Source of the DNA: Leptospiraceae bacterium | GTDB taxonomy: Bacteria; Spirochaetota; Leptospiria; Leptospirales; Leptospiraceae | DNA: 64,000 bases | NCBI GenBank assembly: GCA_015075105.1 | Contig: JABTUZ010000001.1 | Location: 1,561,001 to 1,625,000, forward strand | Direction of reading: 5' to 3' | The notes under the pieces: model-generated | The model's input: the letters and a program-made list of their open reading frames with translations, nothing else | Database searches by the model: none | Told to the model about the DNA's origin: nothing | Program-made: the position numbers and the translations under genes | Part shown: in pieces, positions 8,000 through 16,769 of the stretch | Layout: each line of letters begins with the position of its first letter | How positions within the stretch are numbered: the stretch's first letter is position 1

Positions 8000-9226
8000 A
8001 TGGCAAAAATCAACGACAACTATTTAAAACTAAAAGCTGGTTACCTTTTTCCTGAAATTTCTAGAAGGGTAAAAACATTTAGCGAGAAAAACCCTAATAA
8101 AAAAATTATCCGTCTCGGAATAGGAGATGTCACTCTTCCACTTCCAAAAAGTATTGTGAAGGCAATGACAGACGCATCTATAGAAATGGGAACTGTAGAT
8201 GGCTTTAGAGGGTATGGACCGGAGCAAGGTTACTCTTTCCTTATTCAGGAAATCATAAAAAACGACTATGCTACTAGGGGTGTGAATATTTCTGAAGATG
8301 AGGTTTTCATTTCAGATGGCTCAAAATGCGACACCGGAAATATTCAAGAAATTTTTTCACAAGATTCAAAAATTGCAATCGTAGATCCGGTTTATCCTGT
8401 TTATGTTGACACAAATGTAATGGCTGGTAGGTCTGGAAATATTTTAGAAAACGGCAGGTATTCCAATTTCGTTTATCTTCCTGCTACAAAAGAAAATAAT
8501 TTTATTCCAGAATTACCAAAAGAAAAAGTAGATGTAATCTATCTCTGTTTTCCGAATAACCCTACCGGAATGGTAGCACAAAAAGCTGACCTCGAAAAAT
8601 TTGTGCGTTATGCGAAACAGAACGACTCACTGATTTTATTTGATGCAGCTTATGAAGCATTTATTACAGAAGAATCCATCCCCCATTCTATTTATGAAAT
8701 TGATGGCGCAAAAGAAGTGGCTATGGAATTTCGATCCTTCTCAAAAACCGCCGGATTTACCGGAACAAGGTGTGCGTTCTTAGTGATTCCAAAAGAATTA
8801 CAAGGTACATCGAGCACAGGGGAAAAAGTAAGTTTCAATTCTCTTTGGAATAGAAGACACACTACAAAATTCAATGGAGTTTCCTATCCGATTCAAAAAG
8901 CAGCTGCGGCTTGCTACAGCGAAGTCGGTAAAAAAGAGGTTCGAGAAAATATCACCTATTATATGGAAAATGCAAAACTCATCCGAGAAGGATTGAAGTC
9001 TTTCGGTTATGAGGTATTTGGAGGAGTGAACGCTCCTTATATTTGGATGAAAACCCCAGGAACAACTTCTTGGGATTTTTTCGATAAACTTTTAAACGAA
9101 ATTCAGGTAGTCGGAACGCCGGGATCCGGGTTTGGTCCATCCGGTGAAGGATATTTTAGACTGAGCGCTTTCGGAAATAGAGAATCTACAATAGAGGCAA
9201 TCGAAAGAATAAAAAGTTTAAGCTGA
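8000..9226 (+). CDS. dapL: LL-diaminopimelate aminotransferase
   Basis: DapL converts tetrahydrodipicolinate directly to LL-diaminopimelate with glutamate as amino donor, bypassing the succinylase route to lysine and peptidoglycan. The 408-aa fold-type I PLP enzyme shows PNNPTG (185-190), the pyridoxal region FDAAYEAFI, and the Schiff-base lysine K249 in [16 protein letters not shown]. DapL is known from Leptospira, Chlamydia and plants, so it supports the lineage call. An AAGGATTACAAAA leader provides a Shine-Dalgarno. Confidence 0.96.
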   Translation: MAKINDNYLKLKAGYLFPEISRRVKTFSEKNPNKKIIRLGIGDVTLPLPKSIVKAMTDASIEMGTVDGFRGYGPEQGYSFLIQEIIKNDYATRGVNISEDEVFISDGSKCDTGNIQEIFSQDSKIAIVDPVYPVYVDTNVMAGRSGNILENGRYSNFVYLPATKENNFIPELPKEKVDVIYLCFPNNPTGMVAQKADLEKFVRYAKQNDSLILFDAAYEAFITEESIPHSIYEIDGAKEVAMEFRSFSKTAGFTGTRCAFLVIPKELQGTSSTGEKVSFNSLWNRRHTTKFNGVSYPIQKAAAACYSEVGKKEVRENITYYMENAKLIREGLKSFGYEVFGGVNAPYIWMKTPGTTSWDFFDKLLNEIQVVGTPGSGFGPSGEGYFRLSAFGNRESTIEAIERIKSLS

Positions 9227-9264
9227 TTTTTTTACTTGCAGTTTTTTCATGGGTGTGAAAACTT

Positions 9265-10149
9265 ATGCCCATGCAATTGACAGATGTTGGGAAATTACTT
9301 CTACCGGTAATGCTATTTTTAGTAATGTTTGGTATGGGTCTCGGACTGCAAGTTCGTGACTTTAAACGAGTGCTTGTTACTCCTTGGCAGGTTGCGATTG
9401 GGAGCTTTGGTCATTTTGTAATCATGCCTATTGCAGCCATAGTTGTAATTAAACTACTTAAAATAGAAGACCCTAAAATTGCGATTGGAATCATATTAGT
9501 AGGAGCCTCTCCAAGCGGTGCAACTTCCAATTTAGTCAACGCACTTGCCAAAACTGACGTAGCCTTAGCCATTGTAATCACAGCACTCTCTACTCTACTT
9601 TGTCCATTTCTGACCCCACTCGCAGTAAAAGTATTCGGCGGGTTTTTAGGATACGAAAAAGAAATCGTTATACCTTTTCTCGATATGTTGAAATTTGTAA
9701 TTGTGATTATTGCCCTGCCCGTCCTTACGGGAATGTTTCTACGTTGGAAATTTCCAAAGTTGGCAAACAAAATGGAAAAGCCTTTTAAAATATTCGGACT
9801 ACTCGTATTAATTTTTATTATAGTATATGTAATCTACCAAAACAGATTAAACTTTTTAAATATAGTAGCTACAGTAGGGGTAGCAGTTGTACTTCACAAT
9901 ACTTTTGGTTTGATGTTCGGGTATTTTGCTTCCAGAGGTTTGCGGGTACCTAAAAAACAAAGTCGGACTATTTCTATTGAAATGGGGATACAAAACACTA
10001 CACTTTCTCTAACTCTTGCAGTAAACTTCTTCGATGAAATTGTAGCCATGCCACCTGCCCTTTTCAGTCTTTGGATGTATATTGCAGGAATTGCACTTGC
10101 TTTCTATTGGGCAAAATTTCGTCCCTTAAAAGAAGAAGTTGAAACTTGA
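9265..10149 (+). CDS. bile acid:sodium symporter (BASS) family transporter
   Basis: This 294-aa protein is almost entirely hydrophobic, with nine or ten membrane segments. The motif VGASPSGATSNLVNALAK is the sodium-site crossover helix typical of BASS proteins, and the second repeat contains EMGIQNTTLSLTLA. The family carries organic anions such as bile acids, pantoate or keto acids with Na+; the substrate here is unknown. A hairpin followed by T residues overlaps the stop codon, so transcription probably ends before the GH32 gene. Confidence 0.9.
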   Translation: MPMQLTDVGKLLLPVMLFLVMFGMGLGLQVRDFKRVLVTPWQVAIGSFGHFVIMPIAAIVVIKLLKIEDPKIAIGIILVGASPSGATSNLVNALAKTDVALAIVITALSTLLCPFLTPLAVKVFGGFLGYEKEIVIPFLDMLKFVIVIIALPVLTGMFLRWKFPKLANKMEKPFKIFGLLVLIFIIVYVIYQNRLNFLNIVATVGVAVVLHNTFGLMFGYFASRGLRVPKKQSRTISIEMGIQNTTLSLTLAVNFFDEIVAMPPALFSLWMYIAGIALAFYWAKFRPLKEEVET

Positions 10150-10180
10150 ATTAGTTTTATTATTTTGTTTCAACTTTTTT
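10136..10180 (+). terminator. rho-independent terminator after the BASS transporter gene
   Basis: The 10-bp arms AAGTTGAAAC (10136-10145) and GTTTCAACTT (10167-10176) pair perfectly across a 21-nt loop and run into a T tract. The left arm overlaps the last codons and stop of the transporter gene. The AT-rich stem is weak but well placed. Confidence 0.6.
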
Positions 10181-10215
10181 ATAGAAGAGTTTTCAACTGA
10201 TTTTGATGAGGTTAT

Positions 10216-11754
10216 ATGTATCTTGGAAACTTTGTAAAATTCACTCACATCCTATTCATAGCTATTCTTTCTATTCAATGCTATAGAATAGAAACTCCAA
10301 CTGAGCACTATCGACCCAATATTCATTTTACAAGTTTAAAAAACTGGATTAACGACCCAAATGGGTTAATTTTTGTTGATGGAATTTTTCACCTTTACTT
10401 TCAGCATAATCCTTTTGGAAACAACTGGGGTAGTATGAGCTGGGGACATGCAATAAGTAAAGATTTGTTTCAATGGAAAGAGTTACCTGTTGCAATGAAA
10501 GAAGATGGATTTTTTTTCTATCCAAAAATGAAATTTTCAGGGAGTATTGTTTTAGATAAAAATAATTCAAGCGGTCTCTGCCATAATTCTAAGGAATGCA
10601 TGATTGCGATTTTCACAGAGTGGACACTACTCAATCAAACACAAAATATATCAATTAGCAATGACAGTGGACTCAGTTTTCAAGAATATGAAAAAAATCC
10701 GATCATACAAGAACGTTCTTTTTCCTTTCGTGACCCAAAAGTATTTTGGCACGAAGCAATGTCTCGATTTGTTATGGTAGTATCAAGACCCTCAAAACAA
10801 AAGTTAGAAATTTATACTTCTAAAAATTTAAAGTCTTGGAATAAAGAAAGCGAAATTACAGAAGTCGATTTTAGAGATGGAATTTGGGAATGCCCTGACT
10901 TATTTTTCTTAACTGAAGAAAAAAACTCAGAAATAGGAAAGTGGGTATTACTAATTTCAGTTGCAGAAACAAAAAGGGGATCCTATATGAAATATTTATT
11001 AGGAAACTTTGACGGTAAAAAATTCGAGAAAGACAAAAATTTTTCAAAGTCAAAAATATTAGATCATGGTTTTGATTTTTACGCAGCAATTTCTTGGGAA
11101 AACCTACCTAATAATGAAAGAACAATTATAGGCTGGATGAATAATTGGGAGTATGCAAACCACTTGCCAACTTTTCCTTGGAAGGGAGCAATGTCGCTAC
11201 CCAGAAAATTAATTTTAAGAAAAATACATAATGAGTATATTTTAGCCCAAGTTCCAAGAGAGGAAATAGAAAACTATAAAACGAGTAGAAAAAAATTGAA
11301 CCCAATTCAGTTAAATAATAACTCAAAGTCCATCCCATTAGTAGACGATAGCTTTGAACTAAAATTTACACTTACTAAACATTCATCTAAAAAATCTGGA
11401 GTAAAAATCGAAAATGAAAATGAATCCTTTGTTATAGACATAGATTTTGTAAATCACTCCATTTCTTTTGATAGAAGCACAATTCAAAACCCAATGTATT
11501 CAAATTATCAAAAACTAAATCACTCAAAATTCAATTTCTCAAGAAATAATGAAGAATTTGATTTTAAAATCATTTTTGACAAGTCAAGTATTGAAGTATT
11601 TTTTCTCAATGGTGAAGTTGTAATTACAAATTTAGTTTTTCCAAAAAATAAGTTAACAAAATTGACTTTCTATTCAAAGGAAGGCACTAGCCAATTTCAA
11701 GATACGACCTTAGATTTTTTTAGAAAAATAGAAAAGATAAATTCTCTTAAATAA
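10216..11754 (+). CDS. glycoside hydrolase family 32 (beta-fructosidase/levanase-like) lipoprotein
   Basis: GH32 enzymes hydrolyse sucrose, levan or inulin. All three catalytic signatures are present: NDPNG (46-50, nucleophile D47), RDPK (172-175, transition-state stabiliser) and ECPD (225-228, acid/base E225). The N-terminal five-bladed propeller is followed by a C-terminal beta-sandwich ending FDKSSIEVFFLNGEVVITN. Residues 1-22 form a signal with a Cys in AILSIQC, so it is probably a lipoprotein facing the periplasm or outside. A GAGG lies 5-6 nt before ATG. No PTS, fructokinase or sugar transporter gene adjoins. The gene is very AT-rich, hinting at transfer. Exact specificity is unknown. 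Confidence 0.92.
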   Translation: MYLGNFVKFTHILFIAILSIQCYRIETPTEHYRPNIHFTSLKNWINDPNGLIFVDGIFHLYFQHNPFGNNWGSMSWGHAISKDLFQWKELPVAMKEDGFFFYPKMKFSGSIVLDKNNSSGLCHNSKECMIAIFTEWTLLNQTQNISISNDSGLSFQEYEKNPIIQERSFSFRDPKVFWHEAMSRFVMVVSRPSKQKLEIYTSKNLKSWNKESEITEVDFRDGIWECPDLFFLTEEKNSEIGKWVLLISVAETKRGSYMKYLLGNFDGKKFEKDKNFSKSKILDHGFDFYAAISWENLPNNERTIIGWMNNWEYANHLPTFPWKGAMSLPRKLILRKIHNEYILAQVPREEIENYKTSRKKLNPIQLNNNSKSIPLVDDSFELKFTLTKHSSKKSGVKIENENESFVIDIDFVNHSISFDRSTIQNPMYSNYQKLNHSKFNFSRNNEEFDFKIIFDKSSIEVFFLNGEVVITNLVFPKNKLTKLTFYSKEGTSQFQDTTLDFFRKIEKINSLK

Positions 11755-11763
11755 AATTATTTT

Positions 11764-13866
11764 CTAAAAGCTTGAGCTACGATCTATACTATCCTCATAA
11801 GAAGCACGAGCTGCGCGTTTATTTTCATAAGCCTCTGTAAGAGAAGGGTCCAAGTCAATAGAATTCTGAAACTCTCTCAAAGCTCTTTTGTATTCGCCAT
11901 TTTTATAATAGCATAGACCTAAGTAGTTGTAAGCAAGGGCTGCAATTTTCGGTTTCACTTCAGATCGAACAATAATGGAAAGCTCATCAATTGCCTTTTC
12001 TCTATCCATGAGAGAGCCGGAATCTATGAGTACTTTTGCGAGTATTAGCTTACTCTCCATATCATCCGGGTCAATGTGTGCTCCTCTATACGCCTCGTCC
12101 TTTGCCTTAGCCTTAAATCGGGTGTCGCCTGACGCATATACAAGAGCCAATTTTCTATGCGCAATTTTTAAATCGTTTGCGTCTTTGGAATTATTCAAAA
12201 CATCTAGAAGTTCTTTTTCGGCAGATTCAAAACTTTTTAAATTCATGTACGCATCCGACAACTTCAACTTTATTTTATATTCGGAATTGTTAGTCCTTAA
12301 AATATCAGAATATTCTTTTACAGCTTCTTGATAAAATCTATTTTCAAGATAATAGTCTGCAATCGCTTCTCTGTTTCTGCTAACCTCAGGATTTAAAGAA
12401 TTGGCTTTTCTCCAATTCTCGATTGCTTTTGTTGGCTCACCAGAATTTTTATATGCAAGACCGAGATTGTAGTAAGCGTTTTCATTTTTTGGATTCAGTG
12501 AAATCGCCTGCTCCAATGCACTAATTGCCTCTGAGTGCCTATCCATATCGTCAAGAATAATTCCAAGGTTAATTAGTGCAGTTTCAGTGTTAGAATCTCC
12601 AGGACTATTTTTTATAATTCTCCTAAACATTTCCTCTGCTTGCCCCATATCTCCGGTTGAATAATAAATATCTGCCAATTGAAACATGGAGTCTAAATCA
12701 TTAGGCTTAATCTGCAATGCTTTTTCCAAAGCTCGAATAGCAAGAGAGGATTGTCTCAAGTCATAAAAAGCCTCGGCTATATACCTATACACCTCAGGTT
12801 CATTTGCGCCAGCGTCTAACGCTTTTTGAAATAGAGAAATTGCTTCTTCATTCTTTTTCTGCTTTAAAAGTATAGTCCCTAAATTATATAGATATTTTGC
12901 ATCGCTTGGTTTCAACCTCAACGCCTCACGAAAATGGTGCTCTGCACCTTCAAAGTCCCCTCTATTAAAATAAATTGAACCAAGATGACCATGAGAAAGA
13001 ACTGCCACCTGCCCTGTTCCACTGGCTATTACAGCTTTTCTGAAATTTTCAATTGCCTCAGGAATACTCCCTTGTCGAAATTGACTCACTGCAAGATTGT
13101 AGATTAAATACGGGTCATTTGGATTGGCTGCGATTCCCTCTTCATACATTTTCATAGCAAGCCTTGGATCATTCGCATCATTCAATATATTTCCGGCAAG
13201 TAAGCTAACCCTTGGATCATTTGGAGCCAACTCTTTTGCCTTCATTACGGATTGTCTTGCTTCATTGAACATCCCAGAGTGCCTATACGCTAAGGTAAGA
13301 TTATAGTATGCGTGAAAATTTTTTGGATCATACTGAATCGCTTTTTTAAATCTCTCTATAGATAGCGGATAACGTCCTGCGTCATCAAACATAACTCCCA
13401 TTACAGTGAGAGCAACAGATTTTTCTTCATCGGTTGCCGGTGTATTTAGAAATTCTTCACAATGAACAAAGGCTCTTTTGATATAGGTATCTCTGTAGAG
13501 GTTTATACATTTTGCAAGTCCGGGATTTAAAGATGAGTCTGGAAGGTAGGGGTTTTCAATTATCTTATCTAAATTTTTTTTATCAAGCAATAGATCATTT
13601 TTATAATTGAATTCAGGCTTATTTTTATTATTGTAATAAAATTGGTACCATACACCAAAAGAAATCGCACCGATAAGCAAAAAGAAAAACCCGATCCAAA
13701 GATAAAAAGTTACAGGAAATTTATTGTAAACCCTATGGGTTTCAAAAGACTCCCCATTCTGCCAACTTTCAAAAGAAGGGCTATTCGTTTCTGCATTAGG
13801 TAACGGATCATCGAATCTTAACCGATTTTTAACTACATTAGAATCTTTTAGATTATTCTCAGGCAT
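11764..13866 (-). CDS. membrane-anchored tetratricopeptide repeat protein (700 aa)
   Basis: A short acidic cytoplasmic N-terminus is followed by one membrane helix (residues about 54-76, FYLWIGFFFLLIGAISFGVW). More than a dozen TPR units then run to the end, with typical signatures such as AYYNLGLAYKNSGEPTKAIENW and KYLYNLGTILLKQKKNEEAI. TPRs make protein-protein scaffolds; the partner is unknown. The ATG overlaps the nusB stop by 8 nt, so it is translationally coupled to nusB. The convergent GH32 gene ends 9 nt away with no terminator between. Confidence 0.9.
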   Translation of the reverse strand: MPENNLKDSNVVKNRLRFDDPLPNAETNSPSFESWQNGESFETHRVYNKFPVTFYLWIGFFFLLIGAISFGVWYQFYYNNKNKPEFNYKNDLLLDKKNLDKIIENPYLPDSSLNPGLAKCINLYRDTYIKRAFVHCEEFLNTPATDEEKSVALTVMGVMFDDAGRYPLSIERFKKAIQYDPKNFHAYYNLTLAYRHSGMFNEARQSVMKAKELAPNDPRVSLLAGNILNDANDPRLAMKMYEEGIAANPNDPYLIYNLAVSQFRQGSIPEAIENFRKAVIASGTGQVAVLSHGHLGSIYFNRGDFEGAEHHFREALRLKPSDAKYLYNLGTILLKQKKNEEAISLFQKALDAGANEPEVYRYIAEAFYDLRQSSLAIRALEKALQIKPNDLDSMFQLADIYYSTGDMGQAEEMFRRIIKNSPGDSNTETALINLGIILDDMDRHSEAISALEQAISLNPKNENAYYNLGLAYKNSGEPTKAIENWRKANSLNPEVSRNREAIADYYLENRFYQEAVKEYSDILRTNNSEYKIKLKLSDAYMNLKSFESAEKELLDVLNNSKDANDLKIAHRKLALVYASGDTRFKAKAKDEAYRGAHIDPDDMESKLILAKVLIDSGSLMDREKAIDELSIIVRSEVKPKIAALAYNYLGLCYYKNGEYKRALREFQNSIDLDPSLTEAYENKRAARASYEDSIDRSSSF

Positions 13867-14278
13867 TTTCTTTTGAAATCTCGTCTCTATAAATAGTGTC
13901 GAGTATTCCGTTTATAAACGGGACAGATTCTTCTTTTTCAAATTCTCTCGTAAGCTCTATTGCCTCGTTTATTACAACCTTAGCCGAAATATTTTTTTGA
14001 TTGATAAGACTATAAATTGACAATCGCAAAATACATCGGTTCACGACAGAAATTCTGGAAAACTCCCAGTTTTTGGAATACGCTTTTATTATATTGTCGA
14101 GTGTTTCCCAATTTTCTACAACACCATTTATGATTTCTTTTGCGAATTTTCTTTCAGACTCTTCTGTTTTTTTGTCATACCACTGAAATGACAAAACTTC
14201 CTGCAAAGGAGATTTTACTAAATCCAATTGATAAAGCGCTTGAAGAGCGAGTATTCTGCCTGTGTGTCTAGCTGGCAT
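13859..14278 (-). CDS. nusB: transcription antitermination factor NusB
   Basis: NusB binds boxA RNA with S10 (NusE) to support antitermination of rRNA transcription. At 139 aa it has the family length and N-terminal signature (ARHTGRILALQALYQLD) and the conserved segment VVNRCILRLSIYSLI, with the late motif VVINEAIELTREF. It starts directly after the ribH stop and overlaps the TPR gene. The ribH-nusB order is very common in bacteria. Confidence 0.96.
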   Translation of the reverse strand: MPARHTGRILALQALYQLDLVKSPLQEVLSFQWYDKKTEESERKFAKEIINGVVENWETLDNIIKAYSKNWEFSRISVVNRCILRLSIYSLINQKNISAKVVINEAIELTREFEKEESVPFINGILDTIYRDEISKENA

Positions 14279-14743
14279 CTATATTTGTTTTACAATATTA
14301 GACATTTCAATTGCTGTAATAGCAGCTTCAGCTCCCTTGTTTCCGGCTTTCGTTCCGGATCTTTCAATAGCCTCTTCGATTGTATTTGTTGTCAGGACTC
14401 CAAATATAACCGGGAGGTTGAATTCTTTGCCGATTTGACCGACCTTGGCTGCCTCTCCCGCTACATAATCAAAATGCGCTGTTGAACCTCGAATCACTGC
14501 CCCAAGGCAAACAATAGAATCGTATTTTTTTGTTTTCGCAAGTAGAGATGCGATAAAAGGAAATTCATAGGCGCCGGGAATTTTTATTACCGTAATGTCT
14601 TTTTCTGACACACCATGCCGAATAAAAGCATCTACTGCACCTTTCAGAAGGCTCTCTGTAATAAACTCATTAAACCTAGATACGATGATTGCCGGTTTTT
14701 GCCCATTTGCATTTAAACTGCCCGTAATTTCTATATATCCCAT
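14279..14743 (-). CDS. ribH: 6,7-dimethyl-8-ribityllumazine synthase
   Basis: RibH makes the riboflavin precursor lumazine from ribitylaminouracil and dihydroxybutanone phosphate, as an icosahedral or pentameric shell. The 154-aa protein has [17 protein letters not shown], the [14 protein letters not shown] segment, [16 protein letters not shown] with catalytic His, and [18 protein letters not shown] Shine-Dalgarno AAAGGAA is squeezed into the 10 nt between tRNA-Thr and the ATG. No FMN riboswitch fits in that space. The other riboflavin genes are not in the window. Confidence 0.97.
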   Translation of the reverse strand: MGYIEITGSLNANGQKPAIIVSRFNEFITESLLKGAVDAFIRHGVSEKDITVIKIPGAYEFPFIASLLAKTKKYDSIVCLGAVIRGSTAHFDYVAGEAAKVGQIGKEFNLPVIFGVLTTNTIEEAIERSGTKAGNKGAEAAITAIEMSNIVKQI

Positions 14744-14753
14744 ATTTCCTTTT

Positions 14754-14826
14754 AGCCCACTGCCAGAATCGAACTGGCGACCTTTTCGTTACGAGGGAAA
14801 CGCTCTACCAACTGAGCTAAGCGGGC
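14754..14826 (-). tRNA. tRNA-Thr (anticodon CGT)
   Basis: The cloverleaf folds with acceptor GCCCGCT/AGTGGGC, D-stem GCTC/GAGC, T-stem GCCAG/CTGGC with TTCGATT loop, and anticodon loop CTCGTAA, reading ACG. The bottom pair of the anticodon stem is a C-C mismatch (31-39). CCA is not encoded. It ends 10 nt before ribH. Confidence 0.93.
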
Positions 14827-14870
14827 ACGAAATTTTTGACAACATTGATAGATTTTCCATTGTGTCTAAA

Positions 14871-15605
14871 ATGACAACCTTAAAAGTATTTTGCCCATTC
14901 CTTCTTATTCTATTATCGGCTTTCAGTTTTACTTTTTGCAATAAGGAAATTAAAAAAAAATCTTCTGCTTTGGCTTTAGAACTACCCTCATGGGTAATGA
15001 CCGATTCAGAAAATTTACGAGAAATTACAGTTCCAATAATCTCTATACAAAAAAAAATAAACCCAAACGATTCACTCCCAGAAAGCACAATCGTTGCAAT
15101 TCAAAAAGATAGGAGATTTGTATTGTCCGGCTCTCCCTATTCTATGAAAGAAATCTTTTTTCAATCTGGTTGTATCCACGGAAGTAGTTTAGTTAAAATC
15201 ACTAACTCAAAAGTTGTAGATAATAGAATTGATGTCTGGACAGGAATTTGTTCGGACAAGACTTTTGATACAATTGAATTTCGTGTTTTTGGTTTTGGGA
15301 ATAGAGAGAGTTATAATTTTTTTAAGCAAACCTTAATCGAAAAAACTTCACTTGCAAAAAAATATTTTTACTCAAAAAATGAACATAGGTTGATACAGAC
15401 ATTAGAAGAAATTTTAGAAATTGAGCCAGCCTACCCTTATGCGAGGCTCAATCTTGGAAATTATTATCTTGCAAGAAAAAACTGTAAAAAAGCGATCCGA
15501 AATTTTAGGATATTTTTCAGACTGACTCCAAGATTCAAAGACAGGGATAATATATTTCATTCTGTAAATTTGAACTGCAAAGAAAATTTATCACAAAATT
15601 TTTGA
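14871..15605 (+). CDS. hypothetical lipoprotein with C-terminal TPR-like helices
   Basis: I do not recognise the family. From ATG 14871 the 244-aa protein starts with a lipoprotein signal ending SFTFC, so it is probably membrane-anchored outside the cytoplasm. The middle (about 60-160) looks like a beta-rich domain with a Cys pair (SGCIHG, WTGICSD). The C-terminus resembles one or two TPR helices (YPYARLNLGNYYLARKNCKKA). The reading frame is open further upstream, but that part is antisense to tRNA-Thr and is not coding. It diverges from the tRNA-Thr/ribH unit. Confidence 0.75.
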   Translation: MTTLKVFCPFLLILLSAFSFTFCNKEIKKKSSALALELPSWVMTDSENLREITVPIISIQKKINPNDSLPESTIVAIQKDRRFVLSGSPYSMKEIFFQSGCIHGSSLVKITNSKVVDNRIDVWTGICSDKTFDTIEFRVFGFGNRESYNFFKQTLIEKTSLAKKYFYSKNEHRLIQTLEEILEIEPAYPYARLNLGNYYLARKNCKKAIRNFRIFFRLTPRFKDRDNIFHSVNLNCKENLSQNF

Positions 15606-15607
15606 TC

Positions 15608-15793
15608 CTACTTTGCAACACGGATGACCAGAGTGATTTTGCCATCAGGATTTTCTACCACTTCAAAACCCTCGTTCAATAATGATTTCTTTATTTTATA
15701 CATTCCAAGATTGACTACTTTTTGATCAGTTTTTAATACGGGTTTTGGTAAGTTTTCCATAGTAATATAATTTTCGACATTGAAAAACTTCAT
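15608..15793 (-). CDS. small hypothetical protein (61 aa)
   Basis: I do not recognise it. The sequence is mixed charged and hydrophobic, with a compact core KIKKSLLNEGFEVVENPDGKITLVIRVAK that looks like a helix followed by a beta hairpin, so it is probably a folded protein. ATG 15793 is taken as start, with internal ATG 15760 as alternative. It converges with the lipoprotein gene, only 2 nt apart. It lies downstream of tRNA-Leu on the same strand. Confidence 0.55.
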   Translation of the reverse strand: MKFFNVENYITMENLPKPVLKTDQKVVNLGMYKIKKSLLNEGFEVVENPDGKITLVIRVAK

Positions 15794-15887
15794 CTTTAAC
15801 GTGAGTTCAAATTAAAAAAATTCTATTTGCGACATAGATTGAAATAAATGAAAGTGATTTTTAATATGATTTAATGTTCGACCTCAT

Positions 15888-15971
15888 TACCTGGAGCGGG
15901 GGTCGAACCCGCACGTCCTTACGGACACAGGATTTTAAGTCCTGTGTGTCTACCAATTCCACCATCCAGGC
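15888..15971 (-). tRNA. tRNA-Leu (anticodon TAA)
   Basis: An 84-nt class II tRNA with a long variable arm (TGTCCGTAAGGACGT), anticodon stem CAGGA/TCCTG around CTTAAAA, and T-stem GCGGG/CCCGC. The acceptor closes with a G1-U72 wobble and discriminator A73. CCA is not encoded. Confidence 0.95.
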
Positions 15972-16181
15972 AATTAGATGTGATGATGACAGAAAATGAC
16001 AGTTAGGTTTTCTGTCAATTTTTTAAATTTTTGTGTCTCTTACTAAAATCTTCGGTACCGATTTTTTTTCCGGCATATAATTTTTTTTTATTATTTTCTA
16101 CATTTATTTGAAAATAAATTTTGTATAGGTGGGCTTATATTGGGTCTTGAATTTTTTCTACAAAGATAAGATGGAAATTTC

Positions 16182-16222
16182 AAAAATAAAAAACCCCGAC
16201 TTCACTTGGATAAAAGTCGAGG
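16182..16222 (-). terminator. rho-independent terminator at the end of the ribosomal superlocus
   Basis: On the minus strand, CCTCGACTT pairs with AAGTCGGGG over an 11-nt loop and is followed by TTTTTTATTTTT. It sits about 30 nt after the rplQ stop, closing the long minus-strand transcription block. Confidence 0.85.
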
Positions 16223-16252
16223 TCATTTGCACTAAAAATAATTAGAAAACTA

Positions 16253-16768
16253 CTATTCTTTTTTTTCTTTGTTTCTAGAGAAAAAAGACCTTTTTTTCTT
16301 AGTTTCTTTATCTGCAGCTTTAGTCTCAACACTTTTTGATTTCTTTGGTTTAGTCTGAGTTTTTTCTTCAATTAACTGATCTCTATTTTTTCGATCTACT
16401 AACTCCAATAAAGCCATTTCAGAATTATCAGATTTTCTATTTACAATCTTTAAAATTCTTGTGTAACCACCGGGACGTGTTTGGTATCTTGGGGCTATAT
16501 CGCTAAATAATTTTGCAACTACATCACGATTTTTAATAGACTTCATTACCTCTCTCTTATTATGCAAAATTACTTCTGGCTTAACATCTCCGAGAGAGTT
16601 CTTTGCTTTGGTAATCAATTTATCAGCGAAGCCTCTGGCAACTTTTACCTTTGCTAAAGTTGATTCAATTCTTTCATGTAAAAACAAACTAGTTAGCATG
16701 TTGTCTAACATTGCTTTCCTATGCTTAGAATTTTTATTTAAATGTTTTACTTTATTTGCTTTTATCAT
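16253..16768 (-). CDS. rplQ: 50S ribosomal protein L17
   Basis: L17 lies near the peptide exit tunnel. Residues 1 to about 120 are the family domain, starting with KHLNKNSKHRKAMLDNMLTSLF. After about residue 128 there is a Lys/Glu-rich tail (EEKTQTKPKKSKS to RNKEKKE) of about 45 residues, so the protein is 171 aa against 127 in E. coli. It is the last gene of the superlocus, 1 nt after rpoA, and is followed by a strong terminator. Confidence 0.97.
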   Translation of the reverse strand: MIKANKVKHLNKNSKHRKAMLDNMLTSLFLHERIESTLAKVKVARGFADKLITKAKNSLGDVKPEVILHNKREVMKSIKNRDVVAKLFSDIAPRYQTRPGGYTRILKIVNRKSDNSEMALLELVDRKNRDQLIEEKTQTKPKKSKSVETKAADKETKKKRSFFSRNKEKKE

Positions 16769-16769
16769 A

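Noticed and set aside
14744-14753. FMN riboswitch upstream of ribH
   Set aside because: Only 10 nt separate ribH from the tRNA, so no riboswitch fits.
14595-14870. Upstream extension of the lipoprotein ORF
   Set aside because: It is antisense to ribH and to tRNA-Thr; the lipoprotein signal begins at 14871.
16180-16371. 63-aa minus-strand ORF at the end of rplQ
   Set aside because: It is an alternative frame of the Lys-rich L17 tail and runs into the terminator.
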